Source: Gammaproteobacteria bacterium
GTDB lineage: Bacteria; Pseudomonadota; Gammaproteobacteria; Pseudomonadales; Oleiphilaceae
Direction of reading: 5' to 3'
Length of the DNA: 13,881 nucleotides
Assembly (NCBI GenBank): GCA_003695085.1
Contig: RFIV01000315.1
Location: 1-13,881 of the forward strand
This document shows positions 6,935 through 13,881 of the stretch, piece by piece. The notes under the pieces were generated by a model that was not told the origin of the DNA, made no database searches, and was given only the letters and a program-made list of their open reading frames with translations. Position numbers and translations under genes: made by a program. Each line of letters opens with the position of its first letter. Position 1 is the first letter of the stretch.

Positions 6935-9255
6935 GTATCCGACAGGCCATGATTCAGTTTGCCACCCTGATGGGGGGGGCACTGGTTATTCTGGCAGCGC
7001 TGACGCTGTACGAATTGCGGGATATCCGCACAACGGCCGACAGCACGGGTGAAGCCGTGCACCTGGTGCGGGAGGTCACCCTCCTGGACATGTATCATGA
7101 GGGATTGGAGGCGGCGACCTATCGCCATCTGGCCGCCGTGGTGGAGCAGGATCAGGCGCGCATGGAGGAGATGGCGGCCGAGGCGGATGACGTGATCCGT
7201 GCCATGCAGCAAACTTATGAGCGGCTGCGGTCACTCAGGCTGACGGACGACGAGGCTGAACTCATCCAGCGCGTGGAGGCGCCTCTGAGACGGTACTTTG
7301 AGGCGGCCCGGCGTCAGCTCCGGGCGAAGAATGAGGCGGCCGCTCGGCAAGGAATCGCCACCTTCCAGTCAGCCTTTGACAAACTGGAATCGGTACTCGA
7401 TAAGGTTGGTAACACCATCGTGTCGGGTGCGGATGTGCGTGTAAACCGGGCCTTGAATTCGGTGAGCCTGGCCAGCTGGGTCATGATTCTGGGCGTCCTC
7501 GCCGTCATGGCCATTGCCGCCCTGAACCTGATCAGGCTGTGGCGTTTCCTGCAGGCGGAAATCGGGGGCGAGCCGGCCGAAGTGGCGGAGATTGCACGCC
7601 AGATCCGTTCCGGCAACCTCAAGCTGGCGCTGGATGACCAGCGACCGGGGCTGTATGGCGAACTGCGGACCATGCAGCAAAACCTGAAGACCCAGTTTGA
7701 GGAGATCAGCCGGCTGCGTCAGGCACTGGAAACGGTCACGACCAACGTGATGGTGGCGGATGACCAGTTCAACATCGTGTACATGAACCCGGCGATCAAA
7801 CGGATGTTCGAGGTGGCGGAAGCGGAAATTCGCGAGGTCTTTCCCGACTTTCGTGCCGATGACCTGATTGGCAAGAACATCGACCTGTTTCATAAGAACC
7901 CGGCCCACCAGCGCCAGCTGCTGAGCCACCTCAACGGCGTGCACAAGGCACGCATTGCCATCGGCTCACGCCATTTTGACCTGACGGCCGCTCCGGTCAT
8001 CGGGCCGGATGGCGAGCGCCTGGGGTCCGTGGTGGAATGGGCGGACATCACCCAGCAGCTGAAGGTGGAGCAGGAAATTCAGAGTCTGGTGGAAAAGGCG
8101 GCCGCAGGCAAGCTGGACGCGCGCATCGGGCTGGAGGACAAGGAAGGGTTTGGACTCAACCTGAGCCGCGGTCTCAATACCATTCTTGACCAGGTTCAGA
8201 CAGTCTTCGATGATGTCCAGCGCACCGCAGAGGCGCTCGCCAACGGGGATCTGACCGTCAGCCTGGACACGGGTTACCAGGGTCAATACGGCACCATCGC
8301 CCGGGCACTGAACAATGCGGTGGACAAGCTGCACCATGCCATTCGTGCCATTGTCCAGTCCACCCGCACCATTCAGCAGGCCATGACGGAAGTGGCCACG
8401 GGCAACAGCCAGCTGTCCGAGCGTACGGAAAAGCAATCCTCGAATCTGGAAGAAACGGCTTCTGCTATGGAGGAGCTCGCTGCCAATGTGCGGAATACGG
8501 CGACCAACGCCCGGGAAGCCAATGAACTTGCTGTTCAGACCCAGAGCAAGGCCGAACATGGCGGTGAGATCGTGCGCCGGACCATCGCTTCCATGCAGGA
8601 AATCAATGCCGCCAGCAGCCGCATTTCGGACATTATCGAAGTCATCGATGACATAGCCTTTCAGACCAACCTCCTAGCGCTCAACGCCTCGGTGGAAGCG
8701 GCCCGGGCGGGTGAACATGGCCGTGGCTTTGCCGTCGTTGCCACGGAGGTGCGCAACCTGGCCCAGCGGTCTGCCACCTCGGCCCGTGAAATCAAGGAGC
8801 TGATCGAAGACAGCGTGCGCAAGGTGGAAGCCGGCGGCAAGCTCGTCAATGAATCGGGTGACGCCCTAGCGGAAATTATTGCCAACGTCAAGAAGGTCAC
8901 CGGTTACATTTCGGACATCGCCGGTGCCACGGAAGAGCAGAGCAGCGGGATCGAGCAAGTCAACCGCGCTGTCAGCGAGCTGGACGAGATCACCCAGCAG
9001 AATGCGGCATTGGCCGAAGAAGTGGCCTCGGCCAGTGAGTCGGCCATCGAATCGGCGGATTCCATGGCGCATCAGGTGGCTTTCTTCCGGGTGGAGGGCG
9101 TGGAGGCCGTGACCGCCGGTGCCCCCCGCCAGGTCACACCCGCGCCGTCTTCAGGAGCGGTCGCAGGCAAGCCCGGCCCGGCTTCTGACCAGATCGTCAG
9201 CCCGCTCAAACCCGACAAGACCGAGGACCCCGAGGATGAATGGGAAGAGTTCTGA
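6931..9255 (+). CDS. Methyl-accepting chemotaxis protein with PAS domain and CheR-tether tail
   Basis: This 774-aa receptor begins with TM1 at about 8-27. A periplasmic helical domain (about 28-181, four-helix-bundle style) and TM2 (about 183-204) follow. Then come a HAMP linker, a PAS-like domain at about 264-375 (VMVADDQFNIVYMNPAIKRM to VVEWADITQQ), a second HAMP-like stretch at about 385-470 and the signalling domain at about 470-715. The tip at 577-601 is canonical (QTNLLALNASVEAARAG). The upstream helix QSSNLEETASAMEEL carries likely methylation sites. The C-terminus is a flexible Pro/Ala-rich tail ending E-W-E-E-F, which fits the x-W-x-x-F CheR/CheB docking pentapeptide. The PAS domain may bind a redox or gas-sensing cofactor, but no specific ligand residue is recognised. 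It overlaps both neighbouring cheW genes. Confidence 0.95.
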   Translation: MSIRQAMIQFATLMGGALVILAALTLYELRDIRTTADSTGEAVHLVREVTLLDMYHEGLEAATYRHLAAVVEQDQARMEEMAAEADDVIRAMQQTYERLRSLRLTDDEAELIQRVEAPLRRYFEAARRQLRAKNEAAARQGIATFQSAFDKLESVLDKVGNTIVSGADVRVNRALNSVSLASWVMILGVLAVMAIAALNLIRLWRFLQAEIGGEPAEVAEIARQIRSGNLKLALDDQRPGLYGELRTMQQNLKTQFEEISRLRQALETVTTNVMVADDQFNIVYMNPAIKRMFEVAEAEIREVFPDFRADDLIGKNIDLFHKNPAHQRQLLSHLNGVHKARIAIGSRHFDLTAAPVIGPDGERLGSVVEWADITQQLKVEQEIQSLVEKAAAGKLDARIGLEDKEGFGLNLSRGLNTILDQVQTVFDDVQRTAEALANGDLTVSLDTGYQGQYGTIARALNNAVDKLHHAIRAIVQSTRTIQQAMTEVATGNSQLSERTEKQSSNLEETASAMEELAANVRNTATNAREANELAVQTQSKAEHGGEIVRRTIASMQEINAASSRISDIIEVIDDIAFQTNLLALNASVEAARAGEHGRGFAVVATEVRNLAQRSATSAREIKELIEDSVRKVEAGGKLVNESGDALAEIIANVKKVTGYISDIAGATEEQSSGIEQVNRAVSELDEITQQNAALAEEVASASESAIESADSMAHQVAFFRVEGVEAVTAGAPRQVTPAPSSGAVAGKPGPASDQIVSPLKPDKTEDPEDEWEEF

Positions 9256-9766
9256 GCATCCGGCCAATGACGGGCAGCACCGTCAGGCCCTGACCTTCGT
9301 GCTGGGTGGCGAGCAATATGGCGTGGATATCCTACGCGTCCGCGAAATCCGCGCCTGGCAGGCGCCCCGGCCACTGCCCAATCTGCCCGACTTTGTCAGT
9401 GGCGTCATGGACTTTCGGGGGGGCGCCGTGCCCGTGGTGGATCTGCGCAAGCGCTTCCGTCTGCCGGATGCCACCACGGACCGGGAAACCGTGATCATCG
9501 TGGTGAGCGTGCAGGTGTCGGACACCGAGGCGGTCATGGGTATCGTGGTCGATCGCGTGGCGGACGTGGTGGACATCCCCGATGCCGCCATCCAGCCACC
9601 ACCGCCGTTGGGGCATCGGCTGGACACCCGTTTCATGTCGGGCATGATCCGTCACAATGACCGAATGATTGTGCTGGTGGATCTGGACCAGTTGCTCAAC
9701 CCGGACGGGTTTGCAGAGGTGTTTGCGGCTGCCGCGGCGCAGGGAGGAGAGCATGAACCGGATTGA
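9236..9766 (+). CDS. cheW: CheW coupling protein (second copy)
   Basis: The protein is 176 aa from ATG 9236, a start chosen because GAGGA (9223-9227) lies 8 bases upstream. An in-frame ATG at 9119 would place the N-terminus entirely inside the receptor tail and has no CheW similarity. The CheW domain is typical: FVLGGEQYGVDILRVREIRA, then GVMDFRGGAVPVVDLRKRF and an ILVDLDQLL-like end. It overlaps the receptor gene by 20 bases and the STAS gene by 14. It is clearly related to the first CheW but diverged, so the two copies may occupy different array positions or serve different receptors. Confidence 0.94.
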   Translation: MNGKSSEHPANDGQHRQALTFVLGGEQYGVDILRVREIRAWQAPRPLPNLPDFVSGVMDFRGGAVPVVDLRKRFRLPDATTDRETVIIVVSVQVSDTEAVMGIVVDRVADVVDIPDAAIQPPPPLGHRLDTRFMSGMIRHNDRMIVLVDLDQLLNPDGFAEVFAAAAAQGGEHEPD

Positions 9767-10028
9767 ATTGCCCCGGGCGCTGACCATTCAGTACGTGGAG
9801 AACCTTAGGCATCAGTTTGACGACCAGCCCGCCGACAGCGGCCTGACGCTGGATGCGTCGGGTGTTGAAGTGGTGGATACGCTGGGCATTCAGCTGCTGC
9901 TGGTACTGGCCAGGCGGCAGACCCGGGCGGGAGGCCGCCTGACCCTCGTTGGCGTGCCAGACGTTTTGGTTGACGCCTTGCGTGATCTAGGGCTGGATGA
10001 CGCATTGCCGGTCAACACCGAGGCATGA
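9753..10028 (+). CDS. STAS-domain protein (anti-sigma-factor-antagonist-like)
   Basis: This 91-aa STAS domain starts at ATG 9753, preceded by GGGAGGAG (9742-9749). The earlier ATG at 9669 in the same frame lies deep inside cheW. The core motif is LDASGVEVVDTLGIQLLL (33-50), matching the family pattern D-x-S-x-V-x-x-[IV]-D-[ST]-x-G. Thr43 stands where SpoIIAA/RsbV-type proteins have their phosphorylated Ser, so a phospho-switch is possible. No anti-sigma kinase is encoded in the window. Genes of this kind recur in chemosensory clusters. The partner and role are unknown. It shares ATGA with cheR. Confidence 0.88.
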   Translation: MNRIELPRALTIQYVENLRHQFDDQPADSGLTLDASGVEVVDTLGIQLLLVLARRQTRAGGRLTLVGVPDVLVDALRDLGLDDALPVNTEA

Positions 10029-10867
10029 TCATGGGCGACACCCCGGACACCGGAACGCAACGGGAGTTTGCCTTCGAATGGGCTGATTTTGAGCGGTTGC
10101 GGGCGCTGAGCCAGGCGCATACCGGCATCGTGGTACCGGACGCCAAATTTGAAATGTTCTATGCCCGGCTGGCGAAACGGCTCAGAGCCCTTGGACTTTC
10201 AAGTTTCAGGGAATATGCTGATTACCTCGACTCGCATAAAGAGACGGAATTTAGTAAGTTCATCAATGCTCTCACGACCAATTTGACTTCCTTTTTCCGC
10301 GAGCCGCACCATTTCGCCTACCTGCGTGACGAGATTGTCCCGGCCGCAAGGGCGGCAGGTCAGTCGCGCCTCAGGGTCTGGTCAGCCGGGTGTTCGACCG
10401 GCGAGGAACCCTGGTCCATCGCCATCACGCTCGCAGAGGCCAACATGCCCTTCGAGCTGCTGGCCACGGACATCGATTCCGACGTGCTGGACACGGCACG
10501 CCAGGGCATCTACCCGCTTGAGCGTCTGGACGGTGTGGATGAGCGCATTCGCAAGCGCTGGTTTCTGCGCGGCAAGGGGCGACAGGCGGGCAAGGCACGT
10601 GTCCGGGCTGCGCTGCGCGAGCGGGTGATGTTTCAGCAGCTGAACCTAGTTCGTCCCTTTCGGCACACCGAGCCCTTTGACGTAATTTTCTGCCGCAACG
10701 TGGTGATCTACTTTGACAAGCCCACGAAAATGGCACTGATTCAGCGCTTTGCCGAGTCATTGCAGCCGGAAGGCTATTTGGTCATGGGACACTCGGAAAG
10801 CCTGCATGGCCTCAGCAATCAGTTCCGTCCCGTGGCACGAACCCTCTACCAGAAGCAGGAGCACTGA
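10025..10867 (+). CDS. cheR: CheR receptor methyltransferase
   Basis: CheR methylates receptor glutamates using S-adenosylmethionine. The N-terminal helical domain (about 20-105) is followed by the SAM-binding motif VWSAGCSTGEEPWSIAI (118-134), acidic ATDID (147-151) and the C-terminal FDVIFCRNVVIYF (218-230). The beta-subdomain loop RGKGRQAGKARVR (182-194) has the short form seen in pentapeptide-dependent enzymes such as E. coli CheR, consistent with the W-x-x-F tail of the receptor in the same operon. The first ATG (10025) overlaps the STAS stop as ATGA. A second ATG at 10031 has better spacing from CGAGG (10019-10023) and may be the true start, giving 278 aa. Confidence 0.96.
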   Translation: MIMGDTPDTGTQREFAFEWADFERLRALSQAHTGIVVPDAKFEMFYARLAKRLRALGLSSFREYADYLDSHKETEFSKFINALTTNLTSFFREPHHFAYLRDEIVPAARAAGQSRLRVWSAGCSTGEEPWSIAITLAEANMPFELLATDIDSDVLDTARQGIYPLERLDGVDERIRKRWFLRGKGRQAGKARVRAALRERVMFQQLNLVRPFRHTEPFDVIFCRNVVIYFDKPTKMALIQRFAESLQPEGYLVMGHSESLHGLSNQFRPVARTLYQKQEH

Positions 10868-10869
10868 CC

Positions 10870-11502
10870 ATGCGACCCGGAAAAAAAACATTGCCCTTTG
10901 CGCCCACGCCCGGCTTCGAGCATGTCAACCGGTTCTGGGACAAGCGCCGCGAGTGCGTGATGGTCAAGCTTCTGCCCGGTGAGTTCTATGTGACCTGCCA
11001 GAATGAGCTCATCGGCACCGTGCTTGGCTCCTGCATTGCGGCCTGCGTGCGCGACCCGGAGGCGGGGTGCGGTGGTATGAATCATTTCATGCTGCCGCAC
11101 AGCGATGACAGCCCCACGGAACTGCTCAGTGCCGCTTTCCGGTACGGCAATCACGCCATGGAACACCTGATCAATGCCCTGCTCAAGATGGGCGCTCGCC
11201 GTGGCCGCCTGGAGTTCAAGTTGTTCGGCGGCGCGAAGGTGGTGTCGGGCATGAGCGATGTGGGTCAACGCAATATCGAGTTTATCGAGCGATATCTGCA
11301 GTTGGAAGGTTATCACGCTGTGGCTGCCGATCTGGGTGGAACGCAACCACGAAAGATTATTTATGAACCATTGACAGGCAGAGTACGACTTAAACGATTG
11401 AAGTCTCTGCATAATGACACTTTGCTTAAACGAGAACATAGATATCTTGGCGTCATTGATCGTATGTCTGTGGCTGGTGAGGTGGATCTGTTCGAGGAGT
11501 GA
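10870..11502 (+). CDS. cheD: CheD receptor glutamine deamidase
   Basis: This 210-aa CheD deamidates glutamines on chemoreceptors and can respond to CheY-P/CheC in other species. The catalytic Cys is C55 in VLGSCIAACVRD with T50 just before it, and His is H72 in GGMNHFMLP. The conserved FKLFGGAKV and IGQRNIEF-like (VGQRNIEF) segments follow. The N-terminus is about 30 residues longer than minimal CheD. The C-terminal about 55 residues (LGGTQPRKIIYEPLTGRV onward) form a longer tail. The gene begins 2 bases after cheR, with CAGGAG upstream. Base use drops from GC-rich to AT-rich near 11290-11340, inside the gene. Confidence 0.95.
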   Translation: MRPGKKTLPFAPTPGFEHVNRFWDKRRECVMVKLLPGEFYVTCQNELIGTVLGSCIAACVRDPEAGCGGMNHFMLPHSDDSPTELLSAAFRYGNHAMEHLINALLKMGARRGRLEFKLFGGAKVVSGMSDVGQRNIEFIERYLQLEGYHAVAADLGGTQPRKIIYEPLTGRVRLKRLKSLHNDTLLKREHRYLGVIDRMSVAGEVDLFEE

Positions 11503-11505
11503 GTG

Positions 11506-12585
11506 ATGAAAAATATTCGTGTGGTGGTGGTCGATGACTCTCCGTTGATACGAGCGCTTCTCAAAGAGATCATCAATGGAGCGCCTGATCTTAGTGTGGT
11601 TGGAGAGGCAAGCGACCCGTATGAGGCGCGTGAAGTTATCAAGGCCTTAAATCCGGATGTCATAACGTTGGATGTTGAAATGCCACGGATGGATGGACTG
11701 ACCTTCCTGCGCAACCTGATGCGCCTACGCCCGATGCCTGTGATTATGTTCTCAAGTCTCACGCAACAGGGAAGTCAAATCACATTGGATGCGCTGGAGA
11801 TCGGGGCGCTAGATTATGTGCCGAAACCGCAGGGTGATCTGCGCGAGGGCCTTGAGGAGTTTGCCGAGTTGGTGCGCCAAAAGCTCCGGATGGCGGCCAA
11901 TGTGAGTCGCGAGGCCTTATTAGTGAGACAGGCACGATTGCAAGCATTGGCGGCCCAGCAGAGAGAACGAGCGACCAAAATTCGCACATCGCCAACATCA
12001 ATCAGCAAGCGCGAATTGATTGCTATGGGGGCGTCAACAGGCGGTTTGGATGCCTTGACGGCAGTCTTGTCTGGGTTGCAGCAGGAAGTGCCAGGCATTG
12101 TCATTGTGCAACATATCCCAGCGGGCTTTAGTGCCTCATTTGCTGCTCGTCTCAACAAAATGTTGCCTTTTGAAGTGATGGAAGCCAGTCATGGATTGGA
12201 AGTCTTTCCTGGAAGGGTGATAATTTCGGAAGGCGATCATCATTTAAGGGTTCGCTGGGATGGGCGACAGTATCTCTGTGAATTGGAGCGCGGCCCGCGA
12301 GTTTGTCGACACCGACCGAGTGTGGATGTGTTATTTGATTCTGTCGCAGAGCAAACTGGTTCGCGCGCCATTGGCGTGTTATTAACAGGAATGGGAGAGG
12401 ATGGCGCACAAGGCCTTTTGCATATCAAAGAGGCAGGCGGCTGGACCATTGCCCAGGATGAGCAGTCGTCTGTGGTATGGGGCATGCCTGGTCATGCTGT
12501 AAAATTGGGTGCGGCGGCTGAAATTCTCCCGCTGGATAAAATAGCGTCGGCAATCTTGGCGCGTGTCAGGGGTGAAAAAAATTAG
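11506..12585 (+). CDS. cheB: CheB receptor methylesterase response regulator
   Basis: This 359-aa protein starts at ATG 11506, preferred over the adjacent GTG 11503 because GAGGAG (11494-11499) is then 6 bases upstream. The receiver domain has D10-D11, phosphoacceptor D56 (ITLDVEMPRMDG) and K107 (YVPKPQG). A helical linker covers about 125-168. The methylesterase domain has the catalytic triad S177 (MGASTGG), H203 (IVQHIPAGF) and D299 (GMGEDGA), with the same spacings (26 and 96) as E. coli CheB. It removes receptor methyl groups when phosphorylated by CheA, opposing CheR. It ends the core operon. Its base use is more AT-rich than cheA to cheR. Confidence 0.97.
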   Translation: MKNIRVVVVDDSPLIRALLKEIINGAPDLSVVGEASDPYEAREVIKALNPDVITLDVEMPRMDGLTFLRNLMRLRPMPVIMFSSLTQQGSQITLDALEIGALDYVPKPQGDLREGLEEFAELVRQKLRMAANVSREALLVRQARLQALAAQQRERATKIRTSPTSISKRELIAMGASTGGLDALTAVLSGLQQEVPGIVIVQHIPAGFSASFAARLNKMLPFEVMEASHGLEVFPGRVIISEGDHHLRVRWDGRQYLCELERGPRVCRHRPSVDVLFDSVAEQTGSRAIGVLLTGMGEDGAQGLLHIKEAGGWTIAQDEQSSVVWGMPGHAVKLGAAAEILPLDKIASAILARVRGEKN

Positions 12586-12587
12586 AT

Positions 12588-13109
12588 TTAGAAGAGTTCA
12601 ACGTCGTTGTTACCCTTTGGTTTGACCGTCTCATCAAAATTCTTGATAAATTTTTCCAGCACTTCATCAACACTTGCACCAGCTAAAATTGCATCAAACA
12701 TGACGCGTTCTTCGGGCATGCTATACCGGCTTCTTATTTCGTTTTGGAGTTTGTCCCAAGCACTTGTTTGGGATAACGAATCGCCATCGGCGATCAGTTC
12801 GGCCAGTTTCTGTAGCCCTTCTTTCACATGATGGAGACGCTGCGCCAGACGGTCAAAAAACTGAAAAGAAACGATACAGCGGTTGGTTTCGCATTGTAGC
12901 TGTTCAAGTTGTTTGGCCAACAAATTTCCTTCTTTTACGCGAGCAGCGCTATGCAGTTGTTCAAGGATGTTGGTGAATGATTGTGATAGCGTGTGCACGG
13001 AAGCTTCGCTTTCTCGAAGTGAATATTCAATTTGGGCTACGGCAACCGTCAGCATTCTAATGGTATGTAAGACGTGTGCAGCATTGAGTCCTGGATGTGG
13101 TTTCTTCAT
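12588..13109 (-). CDS. Helical protein with CheZ-like D-x-x-x-Q motif (putative CheY-P phosphatase)
   Basis: This 173-aa mostly helical protein converges on cheB with a 2-base gap between stop codons. Two long helices are apparent (about 10-70 and 75-110), a helical hairpin as in CheZ. At the start of the second, FQFFDRLAQRLHHV contains D86-R-L-A-Q90. E. coli CheZ uses Asp143 and Gln147, the same D-x-x-x-Q spacing, on a helix to dephosphorylate CheY. The C-terminus ends NNDVELF after a flexible K/P/G stretch. CheZ likewise ends in an acidic, Leu/Phe-rich peptide that binds CheY. No other phosphatase gene is visible in the cluster. Overall identity to CheZ is low and the protein is shorter than the usual 200 or more residues, so the assignment is inference. 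No strong ribosome site precedes the ATG. Confidence 0.6.
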   Translation of the reverse strand: MKKPHPGLNAAHVLHTIRMLTVAVAQIEYSLRESEASVHTLSQSFTNILEQLHSAARVKEGNLLAKQLEQLQCETNRCIVSFQFFDRLAQRLHHVKEGLQKLAELIADGDSLSQTSAWDKLQNEIRSRYSMPEERVMFDAILAGASVDEVLEKFIKNFDETVKPKGNNDVELF

Positions 13110-13137
13110 TGAGTTTGTCCAATTGTATCGACAATAA

Positions 13138-13165
13138 AATTAACCGATATGTCTACTAATTAACC
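13138..13165. repeat. Direct repeat of AATTAACC, 20-base period
   Basis: AATTAACC occurs at 13138-13145 and 13158-13165, exactly 20 bases apart, close to two helical turns. It lies 29-56 bases upstream of the minus-strand CheZ-like gene. The spacing suits a pair of operator half-sites, but an AT-rich 8-mer can recur by chance. The rest of 13166-13381 shows no further gene or clear structure. Confidence 0.25.
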
Positions 13166-13381
13166 ACCCCTTGCGTGGCGCCCTTTGCATTGTTGGGTGT
13201 CACGGAGATATGCCGTCCTGCCGTTACGAAAATAAACAATCACCAAGCATTACCGAGAAGTATAGTTCAAACGGAGAAAACAACCTAATCAGGTTCAGAC
13301 AGATGTGAGACATTGAAGATATGTATGAAAAAGAGCCCTCATTCGAAAGAGAAACAGAAAAGAAAAAGAGGAGGCCTCGAG

Positions 13382-13825
13382 ATGAAGGTTTGTGGCCTTC
13401 AAGGCAATATCATGCGGTTATCCCGCTTAAAAGACAAGCTGATTGACAAGCCGGAAGTTGCTTTTCGATTAGCACAACTGAAGCGATTTGAACGCCTGCG
13501 TGATGAACATGGCCTGACAGCAAGTGACGCGGCACATATACTGGGAATCAGCCGCGCTACGCTTTACCGTTGGCGTCAACGATGATTGAGAGGCGGCTTG
13601 AAAGCACTGGCTTCGACATCTCGTCGTCCAAGGACATTCCGCAAACGACGATGGTCGATGCGAGATGCCGAGGCGGTTAGGCGTTTACGAACGCGCTTTC
13701 CGGCGTAGGGGAAGTCGAAGCTGGGTCCATTGTTGCGGGCCCAAGGCCATCAGCGCTCGGACAGCGCGGTGGGTCGCATTCTGATGTCAGCAACAGTGTT
13801 ATATGTCCGAAAAATAACAGTTTGA
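13382..13825 (+). pseudogene. Decayed integrase-type transposase remnant
   Basis: ATG 13382 has an excellent AGAGGAGG site 7 bases upstream. The first 67 codons encode a helix-turn-helix region (ERLRDEHGLTASDAAHIL then GISRATLYRWRQR) and end at TGA 13583-13585. The same frame continues with GGLKALASTSRRPRTFRKRR and AVRRLRTRFPA, meets TAG at 13706-13708, then continues GKSKLGPLLRAQGHQRSDSAVGRIL. This order is typical of IS481-like / integrase-core transposases, in which the TAG falls at the usual Trp of the P-x-W-G-K motif. Similarity fades after about 13788, before the DDE catalytic core, so the gene is also truncated. It is a dead mobile-element fragment at the cluster edge. The short HTH protein alone could still be made. 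Confidence 0.7.
13797..13819. repeat. Short inverted repeat near transposase remnant end
   Basis: TGTTAT (13797-13802) and ATAACA (13814-13819) form a 6-bp inverted repeat with an 11-base loop. The motif ATGTCC inside it recurs about 23 bases further on. It lies where transposase similarity stops and could be part of an element end. No matching left end was found. Nothing else is recognised up to 13881. Confidence 0.2.
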
Positions 13826-13881
13826 GATGTCCTCCCGGCCAAACTAAGGCATCCTTGGGTTGTTCAAAGACTCGAGGAGGC

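Noticed and set aside
7369..8559. Two long minus-strand open frames opposite the receptor gene
   Set aside because: They are antisense shadows of a full-length receptor, with no domain or ribosome site of their own.
9119..9235. N-terminal extension of the second cheW
   Set aside because: It lies in an alternative frame of the receptor tail and is Arg/Pro/Ser-rich. The ATG at 9236 has a good ribosome site and begins just before the CheW domain.
9669..9752. N-terminal extension of the STAS protein
   Set aside because: It is out of frame within cheW and lacks STAS similarity. ATG 9753 with GGGAGGAG upstream is far better.
12583..12590. Bidirectional terminator between cheB and the convergent gene
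   Set aside because: Only 2 bases separate the stop codons and no GC-rich hairpin with T-runs is visible there, so transcripts probably overlap.
13290..13320. Left terminal repeat of the transposase element
   Set aside because: GATGTGAGACATT resembles the right-side GAGATGTCC only loosely, and no consistent inverted match could be aligned.

Overview
This window is a chemosensory (chemotaxis-type) gene cluster. Content, codon use and gene order fit a proteobacterium, most likely a gammaproteobacterium. No rRNA or housekeeping gene is present, so the assignment rests on protein style only. No flagellar genes are visible, so the sequence does not show whether the pathway drives a flagellar motor or another output.

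Layout. (1) Positions 194-2913, minus strand: a three-gene operon read leftward. Its genes are a short helical protein carrying two copies of a chemoreceptor-tip-like motif, a stand-alone metallo-beta-lactamase-fold di-iron protein of the ODP/flavodiiron type (a candidate oxygen sensor), and a multi-domain protein headed by a receiver domain that has lost its phosphoacceptor. (2) Positions 2914-3055: a divergent promoter region. (3) Positions 3056-3901, plus strand: an HDOD-domain gene interrupted by one in-frame TAA. (4) Positions 3976-12585, plus strand: the core operon cheY - cheA - cheW - mcp - cheW - STAS - cheR - cheD - cheB, with most junctions overlapping or only 2-3 bases apart. (5) Positions 12588-13109, minus strand: a helical protein that converges on cheB with a 2-base gap. 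It carries a D-x-x-x-Q motif like the active site of the CheY-P phosphatase CheZ. (6) Positions 13110-13881: an intergenic stretch and a decayed integrase-type transposase with at least two in-frame stops.

How it works together. The membrane receptor (two TM segments, HAMP, PAS, signalling domain) should assemble with the two CheWs and CheA. CheA phosphorylates CheY and CheB. CheR and CheB set receptor methylation, and CheD deamidates receptor glutamines. The receptor ends in a W-x-x-F pentapeptide, and CheR has a short beta-subdomain loop, which together suggest tethered methylation. No canonical cheZ, cheC or cheX is present, so the convergent D-x-x-x-Q protein is the best candidate for signal termination. 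The minus-strand operon looks like an accessory input module that could couple O2 or iron/redox state to the array.

By eye the core (about 3050-11300) is clearly more GC-rich than the flanks. The change is abrupt inside cheD, which suggests mosaic ancestry.
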